64,000 nucleotides of DNA from Vibrio hibernica (GTDB taxonomy: Bacteria > Pseudomonadota > Gammaproteobacteria > Enterobacterales > Vibrionaceae), in the NCBI RefSeq assembly GCF_015223435.1, contig NZ_VHKO01000003.1, forward strand, positions 94,046 through 158,045, given 5' to 3'. Positions 9,237 through 19,034 of the stretch are shown here, one piece after another. Made by a program: the position numbers and the translations under genes. Below the pieces are notes generated by a model. It was not told the origin of the DNA and searched no databases. It saw nothing but the letters and a program-made list of their open reading frames with translations. Position 1 is the first letter of the stretch, and each line of letters starts with the position of its first letter.

Positions 9237-9971
9237 ATGGAATCGAACGGTTTAAAAAATCTAAGCAGAGAAGAATTGATGAATGTGGTCGTGAGTAACT
9301 TACCAATTAAAAGTGAGTTGATTGAAAAAGAAGGCACGAAATCTATCAGCTTAACTGAATACCTGATTGAACATATTGTCGATGGCACAATGGCACAAGG
9401 CAGTAAAATTTCAGAACCAGAACTGGCACGTCGATTACAAGTGAGTCGAGGGCCATTGCGTGAAGCTATTATGCGAGTTGAAGCATTGGGATTGATTGAA
9501 CGGATTGCTCATATTGGATCAAAGGTAGTGCAGCTCACGCCAGAAAAACTGATTGAATTATATGAAGTTCGTGAAGCATTAGAAGGCATGGCGGCTCGCT
9601 TGGCAGCTCGGTATATGACAGATGAAAAGTGGCAAATGCTAAAACAAGTGTTAGACACGCATGCCGAGCATATTGAACAGGTTGATGGCGCGACCTATTT
9701 TCATCAAAACGGTGACTTCGACTTTCATTATCAAATCATTATTGCCAGTGGAAATCAGCAACTCATTCATATGTTATGCGGTGAATTGTACCACCTGATT
9801 CGCATGTATCGTTTGCAATCGGCCAATTACAATGCACGCCCAAAACGAGCATTAGATGAGCACTATTTCATTCTACAAGCACTAAAAAATCAAGATGAAG
9901 AATTGGCCGAAATATTGATGCGCCGACATATTGCCGCCAGCCGTAAAATCATTGAATCTCAACTCAATTAA
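9237..9971 (+). CDS. GntR-family (FCD domain) transcriptional regulator, probable propionate-operon regulator
   Basis: A 244-residue regulator. A winged-helix DNA-binding domain spans about residues 40-105 (SEPELARRLQVSRGPLREAIMRVE), followed by an all-helical FCD ligand domain that opens with LIELYEVREALEGMAARLAARY. It sits 50 bp upstream of prpB on the same strand. Location suggests it controls prpBCD in response to a methylcitrate-cycle intermediate; this is inference from position. It takes the place of the sigma-54-type PrpR of enterics. There is no obvious Shine-Dalgarno at 9237, so a later start is possible. Confidence 0.88.
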   Translation: MESNGLKNLSREELMNVVVSNLPIKSELIEKEGTKSISLTEYLIEHIVDGTMAQGSKISEPELARRLQVSRGPLREAIMRVEALGLIERIAHIGSKVVQLTPEKLIELYEVREALEGMAARLAARYMTDEKWQMLKQVLDTHAEHIEQVDGATYFHQNGDFDFHYQIIIASGNQQLIHMLCGELYHLIRMYRLQSANYNARPKRALDEHYFILQALKNQDEELAEILMRRHIAASRKIIESQLN

Positions 9972-10021
9972 CTGATATTTATGAAAGACTAAACGTAGTC
10001 ATAGAACGATAAGGATATGTC

Positions 10022-10888
10022 ATGAGCCAAGGAGCAAAATTTAGAGCTACCGTTCAACAAGCTAAACCATTGCCAATTGTTGGGGCGATTAATGCTTATA
10101 GCGCGATGATGGCTGAACAAGCAGGACACCAAGCCCTTTATCTTTCCGGTGCGGGAGTCGCCAATGCTTCTTATGGCTTACCCGATTTAGGCGTGACGAC
10201 GTTAAATGATGTGTTAATTGATGCTGACCGTATTACCAATGCTTGTGATTTACCCTTGTTAGTGGATATCGATACTGGGTTTGGAGGAACGTTTTCCATT
10301 GCGAGAACCATTAAATCGATGGAAAAAGCAGGAGTCGCCGCCGTACATATTGAAGATCAAGTCGTGCAAAAGCGTTGTGGCCACCGTCCTAATAAAGCGA
10401 TTGTGTCGCAACAAGAGATGGTGGATCGAATAAAATCAGCCGTTGATGCGCGAGTGGATCCTCAATTTGTGGTGATGGCACGAACCGATGCACTCGCGGT
10501 AGAAGGTATGGAGGCTGCAATTGAACGTGCAGTGGCATGTGTAGAAGCAGGCGCGGACATGATTTTCCCAGAGGCGATACTAACACTTGAACAATACCAA
10601 CAATTTTCAATCGCAGTGAAAGTACCTATTTTGGCAAATATTACGGAATTTGGGCAAACCCCTTTGTTTAACCAAAAAGAGCTATATCAACATGGTGTGA
10701 ATATGGTGTTGTATCCACTCAGTGCCTTTCGAGCCATGAATAAAGCCGCCGAAAGTATATATGCTTCGATATTGGCAAACGGCGATCAAAAAGCGGTGCT
10801 TGAGCAGATGCAAACGCGTAATGAGCTTTATGATTATCTTAATTATCACCATTACGAAGATAAGCTTGATCAACTATTTAAGTCTTAA
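10022..10888 (+). CDS. prpB: 2-methylisocitrate lyase
   Basis: Cleaves 2-methylisocitrate to pyruvate and succinate, the last step of the methylcitrate cycle for propionate. The family signature KRCGH is present ([12 protein letters not shown], near residue 121), as are the metal-binding DIDTGFGG segment (near residue 80) and MARTDALA. At 288 residues it matches the PrpB length and is shorter than isocitrate lyase. AAGGA lies upstream of the ATG. It is the first enzyme gene of the prp cluster. Confidence 0.96.
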   Translation: MSQGAKFRATVQQAKPLPIVGAINAYSAMMAEQAGHQALYLSGAGVANASYGLPDLGVTTLNDVLIDADRITNACDLPLLVDIDTGFGGTFSIARTIKSMEKAGVAAVHIEDQVVQKRCGHRPNKAIVSQQEMVDRIKSAVDARVDPQFVVMARTDALAVEGMEAAIERAVACVEAGADMIFPEAILTLEQYQQFSIAVKVPILANITEFGQTPLFNQKELYQHGVNMVLYPLSAFRAMNKAAESIYASILANGDQKAVLEQMQTRNELYDYLNYHHYEDKLDQLFKS

Positions 10889-10970
10889 TGCTAAGAAGTT
10901 AAGTAAAATAGGTGATGACTAATTAACAAAAAATAAAGCGAAGCAAACAATCCACACAGGCCACAAATAA

Positions 10971-11041
10971 AGATAAGCCATAGATAAACCGGCTCTAGAT
11001 AAAGACAAGGAAGATAACGACAAGCAAGATAACAACAAATA
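10971..11041. repeat. Imperfect ~15-bp tandem repeat between prpB and prpC
   Basis: AGATAA recurs at 10971, 10982, 10997, 11012 and 11027, the last four exactly 15 bp apart. The last three units are AGATAAAGACAAGGA, AGATAACGACAAGCA and AGATAACAACAAATA. The strand is T-poor and purine/CA-rich, so a transcript of it would be largely unstructured. Its function is unknown. Confidence 0.85.
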
Positions 11042-11116
11042 GAAGGCATTGATCCTCATTCGTTATGTTGCTGCTACAGCATTTAATCCAACATCAATAA
11101 TGTAAAAGGGAATGTT

Positions 11117-12319
11117 ATGTCTATTAATAAACCTGCAAACCTACATGAGTCCTTTGCGGCTGTTGATCCCATTAAAAGTGCAACATTTACCTCAAATAAA
11201 ACCTTATCTGGCGCAGGATTGCGTGGGCAAAGCGCGGGACAAACGGCGTTATGCACTGTTGGCAAATCGGGCACCGGTTTAACCTATCGCGGATATGATA
11301 TTACGGATCTGGCTCATCATGCTCAATTTGAAGAAGTAGCACATTTATTGTTACGAGGTCACCTTCCTAATCTTTTAGAACTAGAAAGTTATACCCAACA
11401 ACTGAAAGCATTACGAGGGTTGCCTGATGAGTTAATCGCCGCTTTAGAGTTAATTCCTGCGGATGCTCATCCAATGGATGTGATGCGTACTGGTTGTTCA
11501 ATATTAGGTAATCTGGAAACAGAAGATGATTTCTCGCAGCAGCTAAAATCGACTGAGCGTATGTTGGCATTATTTCCAGCCATCATCTGTTACTGGTATC
11601 GATTCAGCCATGACGGAATTCGCATCGACACTTTTGATCAAACTGAAGGCAGTATTGGTGGTGATTTCTTAAAAATGCTTACCGATAAACCAAGTACAGA
11701 TCTACAGCGTCAAGCTATGCACTGCTCTTTAATTTTATATGCTGAGCATGAATTTAATGCCTCGACCTTCACCGCGCGTGTGTGTGCTTCAACGCTGTCA
11801 GATATCCATTCTTGTATTACCGGCGCCATTGGTACATTGCGAGGGAAGCTGCATGGTGGGGCAAATGAAGCAGCAATGGATATGATTGGATCGTGGACAT
11901 CGCCACAACAAGCCGAGACCGAATTGATGGTAAAGCTTGCAAACAAAGACAAGATCATGGGGTTTGGTCATGCGATTTATCGTGACTGCGACCCGCGTAA
12001 TGCCCTAATCAAGCATTGGTCTAAAGTGCTATCTGAATCGGTTGGTGATAAGCATTTATATGCGATCTCGGAACGAGTAGAAGCGGTGATGAAACGTGAG
12101 AAAAATCTGTTTTGTAATGCCGATTTCTTTCATGCATCGGCCTATCACTTTTTGAATATTCCCACCAAATTATTCACGCCCATTTTTGTGATGAGTCGCT
12201 TGACTGGTTGGGCTGCGCATGTATTTGAACAACGTGCGAATAATCGCATTATTCGACCAAGTGCAGATTATGTTGGCCCAGAGCGCCAAGATTGGCTGCC
12301 GATTGAGCAAAGAAAATAG
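11117..12319 (+). CDS. prpC: 2-methylcitrate synthase
   Basis: Condenses propionyl-CoA with oxaloacetate to 2-methylcitrate. It is a citrate-synthase-fold protein of 400 residues. Catalytic-site blocks are GKLHGGANEAAMDM (near residue 240), GFGHAIYRDCDPRN (near residue 275) and the C-terminal SRLTGWAAHVFEQR. The N-terminal extension of about 30 residues before LSGAGLRGQSAG is somewhat long for PrpC. AAAAGGG precedes the ATG. It is separated from prpB by 228 bp holding a tandem repeat, and from prpD by 54 bp. Confidence 0.95.
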   Translation: MSINKPANLHESFAAVDPIKSATFTSNKTLSGAGLRGQSAGQTALCTVGKSGTGLTYRGYDITDLAHHAQFEEVAHLLLRGHLPNLLELESYTQQLKALRGLPDELIAALELIPADAHPMDVMRTGCSILGNLETEDDFSQQLKSTERMLALFPAIICYWYRFSHDGIRIDTFDQTEGSIGGDFLKMLTDKPSTDLQRQAMHCSLILYAEHEFNASTFTARVCASTLSDIHSCITGAIGTLRGKLHGGANEAAMDMIGSWTSPQQAETELMVKLANKDKIMGFGHAIYRDCDPRNALIKHWSKVLSESVGDKHLYAISERVEAVMKREKNLFCNADFFHASAYHFLNIPTKLFTPIFVMSRLTGWAAHVFEQRANNRIIRPSADYVGPERQDWLPIEQRK

Positions 12320-12373
12320 TCGATTTACAACACTCTCAGTTTTAATTCACATCGAAGTTGAAAGGAATCCTAC

Positions 12374-13855
12374 ATGTCGTCGTTAAGCATCATTAATCAT
12401 ACAAAAACTAACCAAGCAGAAGCGAATCATCGTCCACAACCGGATGCGTTGCTCGTCCAAATTGCTGACTACGTGACTGATAATAAGGAAATTTCAAAGG
12501 AAACTTTAAATACCGCCCGTAACTGTTTGATGGATACTTTAGGTTGCGGTTTATTGGCATTAAAGTTTCCCGAATGCACCAAACATTTAGGGCCAATTGT
12601 TCCAGGTACGACAGTGAGACATGGCGTAAAAGTGCCTGGTACCGCTTATGAGCTTGATCCGGTTGCGGGCGCTTTTAATATTGGCTGTATGATCCGATGG
12701 TTGGATTTTAATGATACTTGGCTTGCGGCTGAATGGGGGCATCCTTCTGATAATTTAGGCGGCATTTTATCCACCGCCGATTATTTAAGCCGAGTGGCAA
12801 TCTCTCAAGATAAAACTGCATTAAGCATGAAAGATGTGCTGGTGGCGATGATTAAAGCCCATGAAATCCAAGGTGTATTGGCGTTGGAAAATAGTTATAA
12901 CCGAGTGGGGCTTGATCATGTGTTATTAGTGCGTGTTGCTTCAACGGCGGTGGTAACTAAAATGCTCGGTGGCAATCGCGATCAAATTGTGGATGCGGTA
13001 TCACAAGCTTGGGTGGACGGCTGCGCGTTGCGTACTTATCGTCACGCGCCAAATGCGGGTTCTCGTAAATCATGGGCTGCAGGAGATGCTACTTCGCGTG
13101 CAGTGCGCTTAGCGATGATCACCATGAAAGGCGAAATGGGATTACCATCAGTATTATCTGCGCCAACATGGGGTTTTAATGATGTGTTGTTCAAAGGCGA
13201 AGCTTTTAAAATAAGCCAAGGTTTTGACAGCTACGTTATGGATAACATTTTATTTAAGCTGTCTTTTCCTGCAGAATTTCATGCTCAGACTGCGGTTGAG
13301 TGCGCCGTGTCTTTACATCAAAAAATAAAAAATCGCTTGGATGAAGTTGAACGAATTGAGGTGACGACTCATGAGTCAGCGGTGCGTATTATTTCCAAAA
13401 CAGGGGATTTAGCCAATCCAGCGGATCGAGATCATTGCCTACAATATATGATCGCAGTGCCATTGATTTACGGTGATTTAATCGCGGAACATTATGAAGA
13501 TAGTTTTCATCAAGCCGATGTTCGAATTGATGCTTTACGTAATAAAATGGTGATTCAAGAGAATACGCAATACACCAAGGACTATCTTGATCCTGAAAAA
13601 CGCTCCATAGCTAATGCGCTACAAGTGTTTTTTAAGGATGGAAGTTCCACTGATAAGATTGAAGTGCAATATCCCATTGGTCATCGCCGCCGTCGCGAAG
13701 AAGGGATCCCAGTTCTTGAAATTAAGTTTGAACGTAACCTCAAGACTCGATTTGTACCACACCAAGTGAAACGTATTTTAGCTGCATGTAAAGATCAGCA
13801 AGTGCTAGAAGCTATGCCTGTGAATGAATTTATGGATATGTGGGTAGGGCACTGA
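12374..13855 (+). CDS. prpD: 2-methylcitrate dehydratase
   Basis: MmgE/PrpD-family protein of 493 residues, the normal PrpD length. It dehydrates 2-methylcitrate to 2-methyl-cis-aconitate. Typical blocks are [19 protein letters not shown] near the N-terminus, [25 protein letters not shown] near residue 115, and [21 protein letters not shown] near residue 235. AAAGGA precedes the ATG. The cluster uses PrpD rather than the AcnD/PrpF pair, and no prpE (propionyl-CoA synthetase) follows. A terminator closes the unit. Confidence 0.95.
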   Translation: MSSLSIINHTKTNQAEANHRPQPDALLVQIADYVTDNKEISKETLNTARNCLMDTLGCGLLALKFPECTKHLGPIVPGTTVRHGVKVPGTAYELDPVAGAFNIGCMIRWLDFNDTWLAAEWGHPSDNLGGILSTADYLSRVAISQDKTALSMKDVLVAMIKAHEIQGVLALENSYNRVGLDHVLLVRVASTAVVTKMLGGNRDQIVDAVSQAWVDGCALRTYRHAPNAGSRKSWAAGDATSRAVRLAMITMKGEMGLPSVLSAPTWGFNDVLFKGEAFKISQGFDSYVMDNILFKLSFPAEFHAQTAVECAVSLHQKIKNRLDEVERIEVTTHESAVRIISKTGDLANPADRDHCLQYMIAVPLIYGDLIAEHYEDSFHQADVRIDALRNKMVIQENTQYTKDYLDPEKRSIANALQVFFKDGSSTDKIEVQYPIGHRRRREEGIPVLEIKFERNLKTRFVPHQVKRILAACKDQQVLEAMPVNEFMDMWVGH

Positions 13856-13906
13856 TTTTTCTATACTCAGCCTTCAGATTAAGTGATGTCTATTAACGGC
13901 ATTGTT

Positions 13907-13942
13907 AACCCTTCTTTGATTGTTCATTGGAGGGTTTTCTTA
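13907..13942 (+). terminator. Probable terminator of the prp cluster
   Basis: Eight-base stem (13907-13914 with 13929-13936, one wobble), a 14-nt loop, and a TTTTCTT tail, 51 bp after the prpD stop. Confidence 0.6.
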
Positions 13943-14038
13943 TGAACATTAAATCAAGATTTAGGTACACTAGCGCCTTATTTAATCGACGTGAATGTTT
14001 CGTGTCATTTCACAGGCTCAGCTAATTAAGGGTGTTAG

Positions 14039-14872
14039 ATGTTTCAATGGTTAACCTATCAATGGCAATTATTGTTGCTAGCAATTGGATTTTTCTCACG
14101 CCTTCCTATTCCTGTCAGCACTCCTTATAGTGATATTCGCATGAATCATAGTGGACGTTATTTTCCACTCGTGGGTTTATTACTTGGAGGCATGTGCGCA
14201 CTCGTTTATACCCTTGCTCATTTTGTTCTGCCCGTGTCTACGAGCTTATTTTTAATGATGGTGTTTAGTTTAATGCTAACTGGCGCTTTCCATGAGGATG
14301 GCTTGGCAGATATGGCTGACGGTATTGGTGGAGGGATGACCGTTGAACGCCGGTTATCAATAATGAAAGATAGCCGAATCGGAACTTACGGTGCATCAGC
14401 ATTGATGATGGCGTTACTCGGAAAATTTGTGTTGTTGAACGAGGTTGAAAAACTCGACTCATTAGTCATGATCGTGATTATTGCTTATGGTTTCAGCCGC
14501 AGTATGGCAGCCAGTTTTATTTATGATATGCCTTATGTGACACAAAGTGATGGCAGTAAAAGTAAGCCATTAGCAAATCAACAAAGCACCGCTGAACTTA
14601 GTGTTATTCTGCTCACTGGAATCTTACCTTTATTGTGGTTAAGTCCAAGTGTGGTCGTGATTTTATTGATTAGCTTTATGTTATTACGTTTTAGTTTTAA
14701 GCATTGGTTATTAGATCGTTTGGATGGTTTTACTGGAGATTGTCTCGGTGCGGCACAGCAGTTATCGGAATTGATTTTTTACCTCATTATTGTTGGGGCG
14801 AGTCCTGTCTTTCAGCATCAAGAACGTACTCTTTATTTACTGCTTGATGTCTTAAAAGGGTGGATGATATGA
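14039..14872 (+). CDS. cobS: Adenosylcobinamide-GDP ribazoletransferase (cobalamin synthase)
   Basis: Integral membrane enzyme joining alpha-ribazole to adenosylcobinamide-GDP in the last part of cobalamin assembly. The signature FHEDGLADMADGIGGGMTVERRLSIMKDSRIGTYG (shown here as a span near residues 83-115) carries the conserved acidic residues. Several membrane segments follow in the 277 residues. It overlaps cobU by four bases (ATGA), so translation is probably coupled. The 183-bp upstream gap is too short for, and does not visibly contain, a full cobalamin riboswitch. Confidence 0.95.
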   Translation: MFQWLTYQWQLLLLAIGFFSRLPIPVSTPYSDIRMNHSGRYFPLVGLLLGGMCALVYTLAHFVLPVSTSLFLMMVFSLMLTGAFHEDGLADMADGIGGGMTVERRLSIMKDSRIGTYGASALMMALLGKFVLLNEVEKLDSLVMIVIIAYGFSRSMAASFIYDMPYVTQSDGSKSKPLANQQSTAELSVILLTGILPLLWLSPSVVVILLISFMLLRFSFKHWLLDRLDGFTGDCLGAAQQLSELIFYLIIVGASPVFQHQERTLYLLLDVLKGWMI

Positions 14873-15402
14873 AACAGTTGATTTTAGGTGGTGCGCGCTC
14901 AGGTAAATCCAGTTTTGCTGAACAACAAGCTCAATCTTTAGTTCAAAAAAACGGCTTCACTTTGCATTATATTGCTACCGCCTTATCGTTGGATGATGAA
15001 ATGACGGAACGGATTGAGCACCATCAAGCAAGGCGAGGATCTGAATGGATTCTACATGAATCACCTTATCAACTTTGTGAAAAACTACCCCAATTTACGC
15101 CAACAGATGTCGTGTTGATCGACTGCTTAACCTTGTGGCTGAATAACCAAATCTTTCAGTTAGGTGAGAATGCGAATGGTAAAACGCTCACGCAATGCGT
15201 TGATAAATTAGTCAAAGCTATTGAGCAGTCTCAAGCTCATATCATTTTGGTTTCCAATGAAGTAGGGATGGGCATTGTGCCATTGGGTGAAGTCTCTCGT
15301 TTATTTGTCGATCATTCCGGGTGGATGAATCAATCCATCGCGAAATCGGTGGATAGTGTGACGTTCGTGGCGGCGGGTTTACCGTTAAAATTAAAAGGGT
15401 AA
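14869..15402 (+). CDS. cobU: Adenosylcobinamide kinase / adenosylcobinamide-phosphate guanylyltransferase
   Basis: Bifunctional enzyme that phosphorylates adenosylcobinamide and then transfers GMP to it. The P-loop GGARSGKSS is at the very N-terminus and the family block LVSNEVGMGIVP is near residue 125. I took ATG 14869, which overlaps the cobS stop as ATGA, rather than the in-frame ATG three codons earlier (14860). Length is 177 residues, normal for CobU. It sits in the middle of cobS-cobU-cobC with only 3 bp before the next start. Confidence 0.95.
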   Translation: MKQLILGGARSGKSSFAEQQAQSLVQKNGFTLHYIATALSLDDEMTERIEHHQARRGSEWILHESPYQLCEKLPQFTPTDVVLIDCLTLWLNNQIFQLGENANGKTLTQCVDKLVKAIEQSQAHIILVSNEVGMGIVPLGEVSRLFVDHSGWMNQSIAKSVDSVTFVAAGLPLKLKG

Positions 15403-15405
15403 GTA

Positions 15406-16029
15406 GTGGAAGAAAAATATCATACCCAGACACTGTATTTAATCCGTCATGCAAAAGTGATTGGCGATCCTGCTTTATATGGTCATACGGATGCTAAAGT
15501 TAATGGTGAAGATAATCAGAATATTGCATTAAGGTTGAGTGGGTTAGATTTTACGCCTGATTGCATTGTGACATCGTCACTTTATCGCTGTCATAGTTTG
15601 GCAACCGAAATTGCTCGGCATTATCCAATTTCAATACAAGTTAATGCTCAATTTAAAGAGATGAATTTTGGTGATTTTGACGGGATCCTTTTTGATGAAT
15701 TGAGTCAAGAGTGGACACAATTAGAGCGTTTTTGGGCAGATCCAGCCGAGTATCCTTTACCGAATAGTGAGCTTTTGTCGGCTTTTTATGATCGCATAAC
15801 TCAAGCTTGGCAGCAGCTACTTGATGCTCAAAGCGGCGATGGTTTGCTAATTTGCCATGGTGGTGTGATTCGGATGATTTTGGCAGGAATACTTGGTGTC
15901 GATTTTAAACAACCGCAATGGCATTCCAGTTTACAAATAGCCAATGGAAGTACTACACAGATTGATATTTTGAGAGATAGCAGTGGTAAAGTTTTAGGGA
16001 CAAAAGTCGTTAATATTAATCAACTGTGA
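15406..16029 (+). CDS. cobC: Histidine phosphatase, probable alpha-ribazole-5'-phosphate phosphatase
   Basis: Phosphoglycerate-mutase-like histidine phosphatase of 207 residues. The N-terminal motif is LIRHAK (near residue 12), with the second catalytic histidine in LLICHGGVIRMILAG near residue 147. Being the third gene of the cobSUC unit points to removal of phosphate from alpha-ribazole phosphate or adenosylcobalamin phosphate. The proposed start is GTG at 15406, three bases after the cobU stop. The usual RHG has become RHA, which is common in CobC-type proteins. Confidence 0.88.
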   Translation: MEEKYHTQTLYLIRHAKVIGDPALYGHTDAKVNGEDNQNIALRLSGLDFTPDCIVTSSLYRCHSLATEIARHYPISIQVNAQFKEMNFGDFDGILFDELSQEWTQLERFWADPAEYPLPNSELLSAFYDRITQAWQQLLDAQSGDGLLICHGGVIRMILAGILGVDFKQPQWHSSLQIANGSTTQIDILRDSSGKVLGTKVVNINQL

Positions 16030-16104
16030 TTTTCAGAATTTAATGAATAAATGTATGAGTAGCAAATATGCCACCTGATGATAAAGGTATGATTTAAATA
16101 CAAT

Positions 16105-16137
16105 AAAGCCAACCTTAATAATACTAAGGCTGGCTTT
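16105..16137. terminator. Bidirectional terminator between cobC and yajQ
   Basis: Thirteen-base stem (16105-16117 with 16125-16137) with a single non-paired position on the plus strand that becomes a G-U pair on the minus strand. It is flanked by T-rich tails on both sides, between convergent genes. Confidence 0.75.
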
Positions 16138-16158
16138 GTGTTTATCACTTAAAGACGG

Positions 16159-16641
16159 TTAATCTTTAAAATTATTAAACTGGAAAGGTTGTTCCAACTC
16201 AGAATTACGAATAGCAGCCATCGCTTCTTGTAAATCATCACGTTTTTTGCCAGTGACTCGCACTTTATCGCCTTGGATAGCGGCTTGAACTTTTAATTTA
16301 GCTTCTTTAATTAACTTAACGACTTTCTTCGCGATATCTTGCTCAATGCCTTGCTTAAAGCTCGCTTCTTGTGTCCATGTTTTACCTGTTTGATCGGGTT
16401 TCTTTAAATCAACAGAGTTAGCATCAACACCGCGTTTGGCTAATTGGCCGCGTAGCATGGTCATCATTTGACCGAGTTGATAATCATTTTCAGCTGAAAG
16501 TTTTACTATGTCGTTTTTAAATTCGAATTTGGCTTCGACATTACGAAAGTCAAAACGAGTATCAAGTTCACGGTTAGCATTTTCAGCCGCATTACGTACT
16601 TCAACGCTGTCTACTTCAGAAATAATATCAAATGAAGGCAT
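16159..16641 (-). CDS. yajQ: YajQ-family nucleotide-binding protein
   Basis: A 160-residue protein matching the YajQ/UPF0234 family from the first residues ([32 protein letters not shown], residues 1-32) to the end. Members bind nucleotides, and some have been reported to bind cyclic di-GMP and influence transcription. The role in this organism is unknown. GGACTAAC precedes the ATG. It lies 19 bp downstream of the DAHP synthase gene on the same strand and could share its transcript; a terminator follows. Confidence 0.93.
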   Translation of the reverse strand: MPSFDIISEVDSVEVRNAAENANRELDTRFDFRNVEAKFEFKNDIVKLSAENDYQLGQMMTMLRGQLAKRGVDANSVDLKKPDQTGKTWTQEASFKQGIEQDIAKKVVKLIKEAKLKVQAAIQGDKVRVTGKKRDDLQEAMAAIRNSELEQPFQFNNFKD

Positions 16642-16660
16642 GAGGTTAGTCCTTTCTATT

Positions 16661-17737
16661 TTATTTATTGGTTATATTTTTAGTGGCTACTGCCTGAATT
16701 GATGCCGCTAACATATCTAGCATGGTCACCGTATCGTTCCAGCTTAAACATGGGTCAGTAATAGACTTACCATAAACCAAGTTATCCAGATCGCTCATTG
16801 GTTGATTGCCTTCTTCAATAAAGCTTTCCGCCATTATTCCAGCGATATAGGTCGAGCCACTTTCAATTTGTTGGCAGATGTTTTTTGCTACATCGAGTTG
16901 TTTACGGTGTTCTTTTTGGCAGTTGGCATGACTAAAATCTACTACAAGACGAGGTATTAATTCAACCTCAGCTAATTGTTGGCAAGCTTGTGTTACAGAG
17001 TCCACATCAAAATTTGGACCAGAATCGCCACCACGTAAAATCGTATGTCCATATGGATTACCGGCAGTGCGGTATACCGTCATGCGGCCATTTTTATCTG
17101 GAGAGCAAAAATAATGAGAGGCTTGCGCTGCGCGGATGGCGTCAGTAGCAATTTTAACATTGCCATTGGTGCCATTTTTGAAACCAACTGGGCAAGAAAG
17201 AGCAGACGCCATTTCTCGGTGTATTTGAGATTCGGTTGTACGAGCACCAATAGCGCCCCACGAAATTAAATCGGCAATATATTGACCGGTGATCATATCT
17301 AAAAACTCAGTGGCGGTTGCCAGGCCAAGCGTGTTGATATCAAGCAGAAGTTTGCGCGCTTTGTGTAAGCCCGCTTCTAAGGCATAGCTGCCATCAAGAT
17401 TAGGATCTGACACTAAGCCTTTCCAGCCAATAATGGTGCGAGGTTTTTCAAAGTAAGTACGCATTACAATAAAAAGCTGATCTTTATATTGCTCTTGAAG
17501 AGCATTTAAACGTTGAGCGTAATCTAATGCTGCATCGGTATCATGGACGGAACATGGACCAACCACTACTAATAAACGATGATCGTTACCCGAAAGAATC
17601 GCTTCAATTTGACGGCGAGAAGATTCGATATGTTCGGCAATGCTATCGGAAAGTGGGTGAGCTTGGGTGAGTTCTAGAGGAGTAGGCATCGGGCCAAGTG
17701 CTTGCGTTCTTAATTCATCTGTTTTTACGTGTGTCAT
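16661..17737 (-). CDS. aroH: 3-deoxy-7-phosphoheptulonate (DAHP) synthase, AroH-like
   Basis: First enzyme of the shikimate pathway, joining phosphoenolpyruvate and erythrose 4-phosphate. Class I blocks are VVGPCSVHD (near residue 60), [10 protein letters not shown] (near residue 93), and [16 protein letters not shown] (near residue 180). Among the E. coli isoenzymes, the text resembles the tryptophan-sensitive AroH most closely: TDELRT at the N-terminus, [20 protein letters not shown], and [12 protein letters not shown] see no TrpR-type operator in the 187-bp divergent upstream gap, so regulation at transcription is unclear. 358 residues, full length. Confidence 0.92.
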   Translation of the reverse strand: MTHVKTDELRTQALGPMPTPLELTQAHPLSDSIAEHIESSRRQIEAILSGNDHRLLVVVGPCSVHDTDAALDYAQRLNALQEQYKDQLFIVMRTYFEKPRTIIGWKGLVSDPNLDGSYALEAGLHKARKLLLDINTLGLATATEFLDMITGQYIADLISWGAIGARTTESQIHREMASALSCPVGFKNGTNGNVKIATDAIRAAQASHYFCSPDKNGRMTVYRTAGNPYGHTILRGGDSGPNFDVDSVTQACQQLAEVELIPRLVVDFSHANCQKEHRKQLDVAKNICQQIESGSTYIAGIMAESFIEEGNQPMSDLDNLVYGKSITDPCLSWNDTVTMLDMLAASIQAVATKNITNK

Positions 17738-17945
17738 TCGACTGTCTTATTGATTAAAAGGTACACCCGCTAAAGATAACGGAAATGGGCAAGCTAATAA
17801 ACGCCAGATTGATTTTTATCCATAAGAATGGCGGAATTTATTGAAATATTTTCGATTAAACAGGGTGTAATGATTTTTTCGCTTGTTTTGTTGATGTTTC
17901 GTCAGTATTTTCTTTGTATATCAGATGTATTTAAACGGAGTAGTT

Positions 17946-18854
17946 ATGTCTCACACAAATCATGGAAAGATCCCAGAACACCTGTTATTGGGTGATGTTC
18001 TTTCGTCGAAATCAAGCCATTGTATTGAAGAGGCGCAGCATTTATATGTTTCTTTTAGTGATTTGGTTTTAGAAAATATTGCTTATCATCCTCAAATTGG
18101 TTTGCATCTGGATGCGTTAACCGAACAAGAAAAAATTGAATTGTCATCAATATTAAATCGCCGAGAGCTGACATCTAGCGACGTGGATGAGCATTTTATT
18201 CAAACTTTAATGAGCTTGATTGAGTCAGCGGTAAAACCTTCTCATCAACAAATCAGAGTTTGTTTATCTGATGCGGATAGCCATCAATATGCTGCATTGT
18301 TAGGTGGTCATATTGAGGCTCAAGAAGTGAACCCTGCGATTGGGCTTAGGGGTGTTGCTCGCTTTGCTTCTCTTGAGCATACCCATTCGTTTGAGTTGGA
18401 ATGCCAAGTAGTAAAACAATTACGTGCGAAAGGGTTAGATATTGAAATTGTGGTGCCATTTGTTCGCGCATTAAGTGATGCCGCTACGATCATTGATCGT
18501 CTTGCCGTTCAGGGGCTGCCGCGTGGTTTGAATGGATTAAAAGTCTGGTTTTGTTGTGATGCGCCCGCTTCCGTATTATTAGCGGATCGTTTACTGCAAT
18601 ATTTCGATGGCATGGTGGTGAATACCAATAACTTGACTCAATTAACTATCGGTGCGGATCAAGATAATGCCACCTTAGGTTCGCTATTTAATCCTGAAAA
18701 TGAAGCGGTGGTTTTACTGATTAATCAAGCAGTAAGAACCGCTCAACAAGTGAATAAGCCCTGTATAGTGTATTGTCAAAAATTGGCAGAGTATTCTAGA
18801 ATTCAAGAGGTTTTACTCGATCAAGACGGTTTACAGGTACTTGCTGGCGGTTAA
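17946..18854 (+). CDS. Stand-alone PEP-synthase C-terminal (TIM-barrel) domain protein, probably catalytically altered
   Basis: About 302 residues that align only with the PEP/pyruvate-binding C-terminal barrel of phosphoenolpyruvate synthase. The matches are NPAIGLRGVARF (PpsA NPMIGxRG), ELECQVVKQLRAKGL, IVVPFVRAL, RGLNGLKVWFCCD and NTNNLTQLTIG. The swivelling His domain and the ATP-grasp domain are absent. Key metal ligands differ from PpsA: the glutamate of MCE is aspartate (CCD), and the aspartate of GSNDxTQ is asparagine (NTNNLTQ). The GQGPSDH block is lost although a cysteine remains at that place (YCQKL). Start 17946 is preferred because ACGGAG lies six bases before it. A regulatory or binding role is possible. 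Confidence 0.8.
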   Translation: MSHTNHGKIPEHLLLGDVLSSKSSHCIEEAQHLYVSFSDLVLENIAYHPQIGLHLDALTEQEKIELSSILNRRELTSSDVDEHFIQTLMSLIESAVKPSHQQIRVCLSDADSHQYAALLGGHIEAQEVNPAIGLRGVARFASLEHTHSFELECQVVKQLRAKGLDIEIVVPFVRALSDAATIIDRLAVQGLPRGLNGLKVWFCCDAPASVLLADRLLQYFDGMVVNTNNLTQLTIGADQDNATLGSLFNPENEAVVLLINQAVRTAQQVNKPCIVYCQKLAEYSRIQEVLLDQDGLQVLAGG

Positions 18855-18898
18855 TTTAAATCCGCTTTTTTATATTAAATTTATTTGCCTTTCACCAC

Positions 18899-18928
18899 AA
18901 ACCGACCATTTATATGGTCGGTTTTTTT
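18899..18928 (+). terminator. Intrinsic terminator after the PEP-synthase-like gene
   Basis: Eleven-base stem (18899-18909 with 18914-18924), TTAT loop, then a run of T. A textbook Rho-independent terminator. Confidence 0.9.
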
Positions 18929-19034
18929 ATCTCTATAACAAGTTTGAACATTGCTAATTGACTTAAATGTTAATAGTAAGTTAACTGGTCTGATGTGATG
19001 ATTATTCCACCAGTTTAGTAATATGAGGATGAAC

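Noticed and set aside
13856..14038. Possible cobalamin riboswitch upstream of cobS
   Set aside because: The gap is only 183 bp, its first part is the prpD terminator, and I could not find a B12-box-like element or the paired arms of the riboswitch core.
17738..17924. TrpR operator upstream of the AroH-like gene
   Set aside because: No CTAG-centred palindrome or GTACTAGTT-like half-sites are present in the divergent gap.
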